Shown: positions 56,975 through 64,000 of the stretch, piece after piece | Layout of the letters: every line of letters starts with the position of its first letter | How positions within the stretch are numbered: the first letter of the stretch is position 1 | Assembly: GCF_009761675.1 (NCBI RefSeq) | Contig: NZ_QUZH01000003.1 | Span: 124,001-188,000, forward strand | DNA length: 64,000 nt | DNA from: Bhargavaea sp. CC-171006 | GTDB taxonomy: Bacteria; Bacillota; Bacilli; Bacillales_A; Planococcaceae | Reading direction: 5' to 3' | Position numbers and translations under genes: made by a program | The notes under the pieces: model-generated | Told to the model about the DNA's origin: nothing | Database searches by the model: none | What the model saw: only the letters and a program-made list of their open reading frames with translations

Positions 56975-57023
56975 GAAGAAAAAATATTCTTCATATTGAC
57001 ATTTAATTTCTTTTTAATAGAAT
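56975..57023 (+). promoter_or_regulatory. Promoter and candidate MurR operator of murQ-murP-mupG
   Basis: TTGACA (56996-57001) and TAGAAT (57018-57023) are 16 bp apart, placing the start point near 57030. An inverted repeat GAAGAA-6-TTCTTC (56975-56992) abuts the -35 box and is a plausible operator for the adjacent RpiR-type regulator. Confidence 0.6.
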
Positions 57024-57062
57024 GAATCCATGAAACATAATTTCATAACAGTAGGTGAAGAC

Positions 57063-57950
57063 ATGCTGGAAAAACTCACGACAGAGGCAAGAAACCCGAA
57101 GAGCATGAACATCGATACGCTTCCGGTCAGGGAGCGCCTGCTGCTCATGGTCGAAGAAGATGCCGGTATTCCCGAAGCCATCCGAAAAGAGATCGGTCCG
57201 ATTGAAAACGCTGTCAACTATGTGATTCAAGCTTTCCAGAGAGGCGGCCGCCTGATTTATGCCGGTGCCGGGACGAGCGGGCGGCTTGGCATTCTCGATG
57301 CGTCCGAATGCCCGCCGACATTCGGTGTCGACCCGGAGATGGTCCGCGGACTGATTGCAGGTGGAGAAAAGGCGATCACCACCGCAATCGAGGGGGCTGA
57401 AGACGATGCAGAACAGGGAGCCGAAGACATCGCTTCCCTGTCTGTCGGCCCGGATGATGTCGTCGTCGGGATTGCCGCAAGCGGCCGGACGCCGTATGTC
57501 ATCGGTGTGCTGAACCGGGCGAAGGAGTTGGGGGCGAAAACCGTCGCCCTCAGCAACAACAAAGACTCTGAGATCGGGCACGTTGCCGACGTGGCCATCG
57601 AAGTCGTGACCGGCCCCGAAGTCATCACGGGCTCGACCCGCCTGAAAGCCGGCACCGCGCAGAAGCTGGTGCTGAACATGATTTCCACCATTGCAATGAC
57701 GGGAATCGGAAAAGTGTACGGCAACCTGATGGTCGATGTGCAGCCAACAAATGAAAAGCTGGTCAAACGCGCCAAGCATATCATCATGGAGGCGGCAGGC
57801 GTAGACTTTGAAACAGCGGAGGATGCTTATGAAAAAGCGGGCGAACAGGTTAAGCCTGCCATCGTCATGCTGCTGCTCGGCTGCTCATTTGATGAAGCGA
57901 ATGCGCGCTTAAAAGAAGCGAAGGGGTTTATCAGAGAAACTCAGAGATGA
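57063..57950 (+). CDS. murQ: N-acetylmuramic acid 6-phosphate etherase
   Basis: A 295-aa SIS-domain etherase that cleaves the lactyl ether of MurNAc-6-phosphate to GlcNAc-6-phosphate and lactate. The signature GAGTSGRLGILDASECPPTFG holds one catalytic Glu and EGAEDDAEQGAED the other. The start at 57063 has AGGTG six bases upstream and fits the family N-terminus; ATG 57030 coincides with the predicted transcription start. First gene of the recycling operon. Confidence 0.95.
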   Translation: MLEKLTTEARNPKSMNIDTLPVRERLLLMVEEDAGIPEAIRKEIGPIENAVNYVIQAFQRGGRLIYAGAGTSGRLGILDASECPPTFGVDPEMVRGLIAGGEKAITTAIEGAEDDAEQGAEDIASLSVGPDDVVVGIAASGRTPYVIGVLNRAKELGAKTVALSNNKDSEIGHVADVAIEVVTGPEVITGSTRLKAGTAQKLVLNMISTIAMTGIGKVYGNLMVDVQPTNEKLVKRAKHIIMEAAGVDFETAEDAYEKAGEQVKPAIVMLLLGCSFDEANARLKEAKGFIRETQR

Positions 57951-57965
57951 TCTGGAGGGGAAATG

Positions 57966-59330
57966 ATGAAAAAAGAGGAAAAGCTCGCAAGGGAGATCCT
58001 GGACCATATCGGCGGCGGGGACAACATCCGTTCCTTCACCCACTGCATGACCCGTGTCCGGCTGGATCTGAAAGATGACAGCAAGGCCGATATCCAGGCG
58101 CTGAAAAATATCGATGGGGTCATGGGCGTCATAGAGGACGAAACGCTTCAGGTCGTCGTCGGGCCGGGCACCGTGAACAAAGTGTCCGACCAGATCTCAA
58201 AGATGACCGGCATGCGGATGGGGGAAGCCGTCGACGCCAATGAAGATGATGCGGTCAGCCTGAAAAAGGCGGAGCTGAAAAAGAAAAACAACACGCCGGT
58301 GAAAAACCTACTCAGGAAAATCGGGAGCATCTTCATCCCGCTCATTCCGGGGCTGGTCGCATCCGGGATCCTCAACGGGGTCGCAGGATTCGCCAAAAAC
58401 GCCGGAGTCGATCCGACACTCACATGGATCCAAATCTTCACCCTTCTCGGCAGCAGCATCTTCGCCTATCTGGCGATTGTCGTCGGCTGGAACACAGCAA
58501 AAGAGTTCGGGGGAACGCCGGTCCTCGGTGCCATCGCCGGGATCATCACCATCCACCCCGGCCTTGCTGACATCGTCCTGTTCGGCGAAAACTTGCTTCC
58601 CGGCCGCGGCGGTCTGTTCGGTGCCATGTTCGCGGCCTGGCTGATGGTCGTCTTTGAACGCTTCTACAGAAGATTCGTCCCGAATGCCGTGGACATCATC
58701 ATCACGCCGCTCTTCACTGTCCTGACGGTCGGACTGCTGACGATCGTTGCGGTCATGCCGGCAGCGGGCGTCCTGTCTGACGGTATCACAACCGGCATCC
58801 ATGCGGTCCTCGAAGTCGGCGGCCCTGTTGCGGGCGGGCTTCTCGCCGGATTCTTCCTGCCGCTCGTCATGCTGGGGCTCCACCACGGACTGACTCCGAT
58901 CCATATGGAGCTGATCAACTCTGTTGGTGCGACGTCCCTCCTCCCGATCCTTGCGATGGCGGGTGCAGGACAGGTCGGCGCATCGATCGCCATCTTCGTC
59001 AAATCCAGGAACCAGCGCCTGAAGAACGTCATCAAGGGCGGCCTCCCGGTAGGCTTCCTCGGGATCGGGGAACCGCTGCTGTACGGGGTGACCCTCCCGC
59101 TCGGACGGCCGTTTATCACCGCCTGTCTGGGCGGGGCCGTCGGCGGTGCCTACCAGGCGATCATGCATACGGCGGCCGGTGGCATCGGGGTATCGGGAAT
59201 TTCCCTGATCCCGCTGATTGCAGATAATAAATACCTGATGTATTTCATCGGGCTCGTCATCACCTATACAGCCGGATTCATCTTCACGTATTTCTTCGGC
59301 TTCAAAAAGGAAATGGACGAAAACTTCTGA
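57966..59330 (+). CDS. murP: PTS system MurNAc-type EIIBC component
   Basis: A 454-aa PTS permease. The EIIB domain (about 1-90) has the phosphorylatable Cys in SFTHCMTRVRLDLKDD; the EIIC domain follows with about ten helices and GIGEPLLYGVTLPLGRPF. No EIIA is fused, as in MurP. It should take up MurNAc or MurNAc-GlcNAc and phosphorylate it. The second ATG (57966) is better spaced from GGAGG. Confidence 0.9.
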   Translation: MKKEEKLAREILDHIGGGDNIRSFTHCMTRVRLDLKDDSKADIQALKNIDGVMGVIEDETLQVVVGPGTVNKVSDQISKMTGMRMGEAVDANEDDAVSLKKAELKKKNNTPVKNLLRKIGSIFIPLIPGLVASGILNGVAGFAKNAGVDPTLTWIQIFTLLGSSIFAYLAIVVGWNTAKEFGGTPVLGAIAGIITIHPGLADIVLFGENLLPGRGGLFGAMFAAWLMVVFERFYRRFVPNAVDIIITPLFTVLTVGLLTIVAVMPAAGVLSDGITTGIHAVLEVGGPVAGGLLAGFFLPLVMLGLHHGLTPIHMELINSVGATSLLPILAMAGAGQVGASIAIFVKSRNQRLKNVIKGGLPVGFLGIGEPLLYGVTLPLGRPFITACLGGAVGGAYQAIMHTAAGGIGVSGISLIPLIADNKYLMYFIGLVITYTAGFIFTYFFGFKKEMDENF

Positions 59331-59418
59331 CTCAAGTGGGCAGGAGGAGAAAGACCGCTGGCTGTGTGGCGGGCTTCTCCCCTGCTTTTCTGCATCCATC
59401 AAAGAAAGGAAGCTGACC

Positions 59419-60498
59419 ATGCTTGGAATTTCCGTTTACCTGAATCAAGCGTCTGACGAAAGCTTGGAAGCCTATATCCGGAAGATGAGGACCGCCGGTT
59501 TCCGCGGCATCTTCACTTCTCTCCATATCCCCGAGGATGACCCGGGACAATACGCCGGCCGACTCCGGTCACTCGGCACACTTGCATCGAACTATAAAAT
59601 GGAGCTGACGGCGGACATCTCCCCTGCTTCACTCGGCCATCTCGGCCTGACATTCAAGACGGCGGACCGCCTGCTGGACTGGGGGGTCACCGGACTCCGT
59701 GTGGACTACGGAATCAGTGAGGAAGAAACGGCCGCCCTGTCACACCGGATGACGGTCGCCCTGAACGCCAGCACACTCACGGAAGAAAGCATCGGCCGGC
59801 TGAAACAGTGCGGTCTTCGGCTTTCCGCAACCGAAGCGTGGCATAATTTCTACCCGAGGCCAGAGACCGGACTCGGAATGGACGATTTCACTGAGCGGAA
59901 CCAATGGCTTCGGAGTGAAGGCCTGAAAGTCATGGCGTTCGTCCCCGGAGACGGCGAACGGCGCGGCCCTCTATACAAAGGGCTTCCGACACTTGAGGAG
60001 CACAGGGAGCGCACTTCCTTCTCCGCGTATTTGGACCTGCTGAACAGCGGATGCGTGGACCACATCTATATCGGGGACCCCTCCATGAGTGAACGCTCGC
60101 TTGAGCAGTTCAGCAGCCATTCGGAAGGTGTCTTCCTCCTCGATGCCGTGCCGGCTTTTCCTGAAGCGTCTGCCTTCCTGCCCGGAACAAGCCATACGAA
60201 CCGGCCGGATGCGGCACGTGACGTGATCCGCTCCGCTGAGTCCCGGATGTACGGCAATGCGGGCGACCGCCCGGTCAGGCCCGCCAATGCGGCGGACCGG
60301 CCCTTCGGCTCAGTGACCGTCGACAATTCCCTGTACGGCCGCTACCAGGGGGAACTTCAGATCACCAAGCGGGATCTGCACGCAGATGACAAAGTGAACG
60401 TCATCGGGCGGGTGATCGGAGACGACCTGCCGGTTCTCCGCCACATCAAAGGCGGTGAGGCATTCCGCATCCGAATGGAAGGCGGACCGCATGCCTGA
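59419..60498 (+). CDS. mupG: 6-phospho-N-acetylmuramidase MupG (DUF871)
   Basis: A 359-aa DUF871 protein: an N-terminal TIM-barrel (MLGISVYLNQASDESLEAYI, SLGTLASNYKMELTADISP, LRVDYGISEE, LNASTLTEE) and a small C-terminal beta domain. In Staphylococcus aureus MupG hydrolyses MurNAc-6-phosphate-GlcNAc delivered by MurP. The gene grouping with murQ and murP supports the same role. No AmiE/NagZ genes (the B. subtilis extracellular route) are present nearby. Confidence 0.9.
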   Translation: MLGISVYLNQASDESLEAYIRKMRTAGFRGIFTSLHIPEDDPGQYAGRLRSLGTLASNYKMELTADISPASLGHLGLTFKTADRLLDWGVTGLRVDYGISEEETAALSHRMTVALNASTLTEESIGRLKQCGLRLSATEAWHNFYPRPETGLGMDDFTERNQWLRSEGLKVMAFVPGDGERRGPLYKGLPTLEEHRERTSFSAYLDLLNSGCVDHIYIGDPSMSERSLEQFSSHSEGVFLLDAVPAFPEASAFLPGTSHTNRPDAARDVIRSAESRMYGNAGDRPVRPANAADRPFGSVTVDNSLYGRYQGELQITKRDLHADDKVNVIGRVIGDDLPVLRHIKGGEAFRIRMEGGPHA

Positions 60499-60506
60499 GG
60501 AGAGTC

Positions 60507-60515
60507 TGCTATACT
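60507..60515 (+). promoter_or_regulatory. Extended -10 promoter candidate of the TetM-like gene
   Basis: TGCTATACT provides a TG motif plus a good -10 hexamer 30 bp before the start codon. No terminator separates the gene from mupG, so read-through is also possible. Confidence 0.45.
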
Positions 60516-60544
60516 ATTGAGCAGAATCCGGCCAGGAAGAAGGA

Positions 60545-62479
60545 ATGGATATGTTCAAGACAATCGGGATCCTCGCCCATGTGGATGCCGGAAAAACAAC
60601 ATTTTCCGAGCAGTTGCTTTATCATACGGAAGCGATCCGGACCCGCGGGCGGGTCGACCACAAGGATGCCTTCCTCGACAGCCATGCCATCGAGAAAAAC
60701 CGGGGCATCACCGTATTCGCCGACCAGGCGGTGTTCCGCTATAACGGGACCGAATATACACTGATCGATACTCCCGGGCACGTCGACTTCTCACCTGAGA
60801 TGGAGCGGGCCATCCGGGTGATGGACGCGGCGATTCTTGTGATCAGTGCAGCGGACGGTGTGGAAGGACACACCGAGACGGTCTGGGACCTGCTCCGGAA
60901 GCACCGCGTCCCGACCTTTCTCTTCATCAACAAGACCGACCGGGAAGGGGCGGACCGTGAGGCAGCCCTGACCGGGATCCGGCAATCCCTGTCTGAAGAT
61001 GTGATCCTCTTGGATGACGGGCTTGCCCCTGATGTGATCGAGTGGGTGGCGGAGCGCGATGAAGCCCTTCTCGAGCGTTATCTCGAGGATGGCTTCGATG
61101 AGGAAGTGTGGATCGATGCCATGCGCCGCATGACGGAATCAGGGCGTATTTTCCCCGCCGGCAGCGGTTCGGCTCTTAAGGACGTCGGCGTCACCGAATT
61201 CTTCGCATGGCTGGACCGGCTTTCCGGCTGGGACCGGGCAGAGCCGGGCAGACCATTTGCAGCCCGGGTATACAAGATCCGTCATGATGAGGGCGGCCAG
61301 CGCATCACCTTCCTGAAGATGACCGGAGGCCGCCTGTCGGTCCGGGATGAAATACGGATTGCGGGTGAACCCCGGAAAGTCACACAGATCCGGAAATACA
61401 GCGGGCACAAGTACACCGTCCAGGACACGGCGAACCCGGGCGAACTGGTGGCAGTCATGGGGCTTTCCGGCATCGAGGCCGGCGAGCCGCTCGGGGCTGA
61501 AACAGGACGGGCCTCCTTCTCCCTCACCCCTTCTCTGTCGGCCGCAGTCCAATTTGGCGACTCGATTCATCCGAAAGATATGCTGGCACATTTCATGCAG
61601 CTGGATGCGGAAGACCCCTCACTCGCCGTCACATGGGAAGAGCATGCCCGGGAGATTCGTGTGCATGTCATGGGTATGATCCAGTTGGAAGTACTGAAAG
61701 AAGTCGTGTCTGACCGCTTCGGCCAAATGGTCACATTCGGAGAACCGTCAATCCTCTATAAGGAAACGGTCCGCTCCGCCGTCAGGGGTTACGGACATTT
61801 TGAGCCCCTCCGCCATTACGCGGAAGTGCATCTGGACATGGCACCAGCTGAACGTGGATCGGGCATTACATTCAAAAGCAACTGCCATCCGAACGAACTG
61901 GCTCCCGGATACCAGAACCTCGTTGGCCAGGTTCTTACAGAAAAGCCGCACCGCGGCCTGCTCACAGGGTCACCGCTCACGGATATGGACATCACACTAA
62001 TCACTGGCCGGGCGCACAACGAGCACACATCCGGCGGAGACTTCAGGGAAGCTGCCCTCCGAGCGCTCCGGCAGGGTCTTGAAAAGGCGGATAACGTCCT
62101 GCTTGAACCGGTGTATGATGTCAAAATTAAAGTGGCGACCGATCTGATGGGCCGCGTCCTGAACGATATCCAAAAAGCGCACGGGCAGTTCGGGGATCCA
62201 AAAGCCGAGGGAGACACCGTCCGAATCACCGCGCGTGTCCCTGTCGCCACATTTATGGGTTATCCGGCTGAATTCGCTTCCTTCACCAACGGCAAAGGTG
62301 CCATTTCCCTTCGTCCCGGCGGCTATGAAGTGTGCCACAATCCCGAAGAAGTGACAGAACGGACCGGATATGACAAAAATGCCGATCCCGACTATTCCTC
62401 GGCATCGATCTTCTGCGCCAAGGGCAAGGGCTATTCCGTCCCCTGGCATGAAGCGGAAGCGGCGATGCACCTTTTGTAG
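60545..62479 (+). CDS. TetM-like translational GTPase, EF-G paralogue
   Basis: A 644-aa GTPase related to ribosomal protection proteins. G1 AHVDAGKTT, G3 DTPGHVDF and G4 NKTD are present, followed by domains II to V of the EF-G type. The loop that in TetM carries the Ser-Pro-Val tip essential for dislodging tetracycline is replaced by HNEHTSGGDFR (near residues 490-500), so tetracycline protection is doubtful. TetM homologues of this kind are common chromosomal genes in Firmicutes. Start could be ATG 60545 or 60551. Confidence 0.85.
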   Translation: MDMFKTIGILAHVDAGKTTFSEQLLYHTEAIRTRGRVDHKDAFLDSHAIEKNRGITVFADQAVFRYNGTEYTLIDTPGHVDFSPEMERAIRVMDAAILVISAADGVEGHTETVWDLLRKHRVPTFLFINKTDREGADREAALTGIRQSLSEDVILLDDGLAPDVIEWVAERDEALLERYLEDGFDEEVWIDAMRRMTESGRIFPAGSGSALKDVGVTEFFAWLDRLSGWDRAEPGRPFAARVYKIRHDEGGQRITFLKMTGGRLSVRDEIRIAGEPRKVTQIRKYSGHKYTVQDTANPGELVAVMGLSGIEAGEPLGAETGRASFSLTPSLSAAVQFGDSIHPKDMLAHFMQLDAEDPSLAVTWEEHAREIRVHVMGMIQLEVLKEVVSDRFGQMVTFGEPSILYKETVRSAVRGYGHFEPLRHYAEVHLDMAPAERGSGITFKSNCHPNELAPGYQNLVGQVLTEKPHRGLLTGSPLTDMDITLITGRAHNEHTSGGDFREAALRALRQGLEKADNVLLEPVYDVKIKVATDLMGRVLNDIQKAHGQFGDPKAEGDTVRITARVPVATFMGYPAEFASFTNGKGAISLRPGGYEVCHNPEEVTERTGYDKNADPDYSSASIFCAKGKGYSVPWHEAEAAMHLL

Positions 62480-62496
62480 TTGATCCTTACCCCTAA

Positions 62497-62530
62497 TAAG
62501 CCGCCCGGCAGACTGTTCTGCCGGGCGGCT
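62497..62530. terminator. Convergent terminator after the TetM-like gene
   Basis: AAGCCGCCCGGCAG and CTGCCGGGCGGCTT form a 14-bp perfect stem with a 6-nt loop and T runs possible on both strands. Confidence 0.9.
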
Positions 62531-62541
62531 TTCATGGTTTT

Positions 62542-63255
62542 TTACTTGTCAAAACCCAATGTCTTTTTCACTTTATTTACCGCTTCTTTCAGCAGCTTGT
62601 CCTGAACGACCGTCTTATCCGGGTCCCACTGGCTGCCCTCCGGCAGCTCGAACTGAAATGCCTCACAGTACGGAGCGGGCCGGTCCATCATGTACTCCAC
62701 GATCTCATTTTTGATGAAGTCGCGGGCTTCCTGAGGCGTCCGTTTGCCCGTGACCACCTCATGCATCATGTTCATGGAGAGCGTATTTGCGCCTTCATTG
62801 TCACAGTGGACCGACACTTCGCCCTTTGTCCGGTCGACCACGAGGCTGCCCTCCAGCTCTCCGATCAGGCCGACCTTATCAGCCGGCACATGATAGTCGA
62901 TCGTCTGCTCCAGGCAATCGACATGCGGCTCCGGGAAGTCATGCGGGATCTCTTCCTTGAAGACGACCGTCCGTTTCCATGGACCGTTGTTGTACCAGGT
63001 GAGCCGGTTGACAGTGGCCTCGTTCGGCTGGCCGTAGAACTTCACCATTGTCTCCGCAGAAGCCTTCGGAGTAGCCGGCCAGACCGAGATGATTTCCTTC
63101 ACAAGCTGTTCGTCCACCCGTTCGTCCGCCGCAAGCGGCTCACTTTTCTTCGATGCATGAAGCTTCGCGTTCGCCGCCATGGCGGTTGCGGCCAGCTTCA
63201 GCCGGTCCTTGCCGGGCACATCCTTGGCAAATGGCTGCCTCTGACGTTCTGTCAT
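62542..63255 (-). CDS. Protein of unknown function
   Basis: A 237-aa soluble protein I do not recognise. It has no signal peptide or membrane segment. Residues 1-60 are basic/acidic and helical; a central region includes YGQPNEATVNRLTWYNNGPWKRTVVFKEE and VHCDNEGANTLSMNMMHEVVTGKRTPQEARDF. The start has GGGAGGGGACAG upstream. It converges on the TetM-like gene and shares its terminator. No functional prediction. Confidence 0.75.
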   Translation of the reverse strand: MTERQRQPFAKDVPGKDRLKLAATAMAANAKLHASKKSEPLAADERVDEQLVKEIISVWPATPKASAETMVKFYGQPNEATVNRLTWYNNGPWKRTVVFKEEIPHDFPEPHVDCLEQTIDYHVPADKVGLIGELEGSLVVDRTKGEVSVHCDNEGANTLSMNMMHEVVTGKRTPQEARDFIKNEIVEYMMDRPAPYCEAFQFELPEGSQWDPDKTVVQDKLLKEAVNKVKKTLGFDK

Positions 63256-63332
63256 GTCTGTCCCCTCCCAAAAATCAATCTAACCTACTCATTGCCGGTT
63301 CACGGAAGAATAAACATTCACTCCTGAATAAC

Positions 63333-63374
63333 AAAAAAGACCTTCCAGGCCCAATGAGGGCACTGAAAGATCTT
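63333..63374 (-). terminator. Terminator of gltS
   Basis: AAGATCTTTCAGTGCCC and GGGCCTGGAAGGTCTT form a long imperfect stem with TTTTTTG on the minus strand, about 20 bp past the stop codon. Confidence 0.82.
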
Positions 63375-63392
63375 GTAAACATGATTAAATCA

Positions 63393-64000
63393 TCAAGGCG
63401 CGAACATATTGATGGTCGTGATGATGATCGGTGCACCGAACAGGACGTCCTGCAGGAAACCGCCGACGATCGGTACGACCAGGAACGCCGTGCGGGACGG
63501 GCCAAACTTGTTGACCGTTGCACCCATGTTCGCCATGGCGTTCGGCGTTGCGCCGAGACCGTGGCCGAGCATACCGGAAATCATGACGGCTGCATCGTAG
63601 TCCTTTCCGAGGAAGCGGAAGACAATGAAGACCGCAAACAAAATGATGAAGGCCACCTGAACGAGCACAATGCCGATCAGCGGAAGCGCCAGTCCGACGA
63701 CTTCCCAGATCTTGATGCTCATCAGCGCCATCGACAGGAAGATTGCCAAGGAGATGTCACCGATCAGGTTGATCTCTTTCATGTTGACAGTGCCAGGGAG
63801 CGTACGGTCCACAAGGTTCCGGACGATAACTGCAACGAACATCGCTCCGATATAGGCCGGTAGTACAAAGCCGGTTGCCTCAGAGAAAATTTCCCCGATG
63901 TACGTCCCGCCTGCCATCGAAAGGGTGATCAGAGCAATCTGAATCATGAACGAGCGCTCAGTGACCGGCTTTTCTGCCTCTTCAACATACTCTTCTACTT
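63393..64000 (-). CDS. gltS: Sodium/glutamate symporter GltS (partial, C-terminal half)
   Basis: At least 202 residues of a GltS-type symporter, open to the window edge: the frame continues upstream of the internal Met at 63947 (…EEYVEEAEKPVTERSF) with no stop. Helices and the family motifs GHGLGATPNAMANM and FLQDVLFGAPIIITT are visible. GltS imports glutamate with sodium. About 200 N-terminal residues are outside the window. Confidence 0.85.
   Translation of the reverse strand, partial: VEEYVEEAEKPVTERSFMIQIALITLSMAGGTYIGEIFSEATGFVLPAYIGAMFVAVIVRNLVDRTLPGTVNMKEINLIGDISLAIFLSMALMSIKIWEVVGLALPLIGIVLVQVAFIILFAVFIVFRFLGKDYDAAVMISGMLGHGLGATPNAMANMGATVNKFGPSRTAFLVVPIVGGFLQDVLFGAPIIITTINMFAP

Noticed and set aside
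60545-62479. Acquired tetracycline resistance gene
   Set aside because: No mobile element, leader peptide or composition change is seen, and the TetM Ser-Pro-Val loop is missing.
63393-63947. Short 184-aa protein starting at the internal Met of gltS
   Set aside because: The frame runs on without a stop to the window edge, so the Met is internal to a truncated view of full-length gltS.

Overview
The window looks like a chromosomal segment of a fairly GC-rich member of the Bacillales. Three things point there. The blocks yeaC-yeaD-yebA-guaA-pbuG-yebE-yebG-purE...purD and yerA-yerB-yerC follow the Bacillus subtilis order. Start codons are preceded by strong AGGAGG-type ribosome binding sites. 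Regulation uses purine riboswitches, SAM-I riboswitches, PurBox-like and cre-like sites. A Planococcaceae-like genus is my guess, not something the sequence proves. I saw no tRNA, rRNA, CRISPR, prophage or transposase gene.

Layout. 0-5.4 kb: a minus-strand aromatic-degradation cluster (two-component FAD/flavin monooxygenase and catechol-type extradiol dioxygenase) with a phenol-sensor-like activator, and cre sites in front of both transcription units. 5.6-11 kb: an RsbR-like stress protein, a GNAT acetyltransferase, yerC, yerB, yerA and a small membrane protein. 11.4-24.2 kb: the purine operon purE-K-B-S-Q-L-F-M-N-H-D behind a PurBox, a promoter and a guanine-class riboswitch. 24.3-28.8 kb: yebG, yebE, pbuG and guaA, the last two each with its own guanine-class riboswitch. 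28.8-33.1 kb: yebA-yeaD-yeaC. 33.4-37.6 kb: nadE-pncB, small proteins of unknown role and an FMN reductase. 37.8-47.9 kb: a methionine/sulfur island with three SAM-I riboswitches controlling metI plus two MetE-like proteins, an MFS transporter, and an acyl-CoA-dehydrogenase-like enzyme with an amino-acid-type ABC importer. 48-55.9 kb: catalase, DinB-like protein, a PDZ-less HtrA-like protease, a dicarboxylate/amino-acid symporter, an MFS exporter, an RluA-type pseudouridine synthase and a DUF488 protein. 56-60.5 kb: MurNAc recycling (murR-like regulator, murQ, murP, mupG). 60.5-64 kb: a TetM-like GTPase, an unknown protein and the 3' part of gltS.

The main surprise is in the purine operon. 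purC is absent from its usual place between purB and purS, where an intergenic repeat sits instead. The neighbouring PurQ carries Gly at the catalytic Cys86 position, and PurL has Ser in place of the second His of its ESHNHPS motif. Together these suggest a de novo purine pathway that is decaying or has been altered, while uptake (PbuG), adenine deamination (YerA) and GMP synthesis (GuaA) remain intact.

Other notable signals are three arrays of an exact 21-bp-period repeat around GAATGACGAAA-like cores, all intergenic (downstream of purD, between purN and purH, downstream of nadE), and a tandem pair of roughly 114-nt elements beside guaA whose stems covary between copies. The aromatic regulator has the zinc and phenol-binding residues of the MopR/DmpR sensor joined to a PucR-type output.
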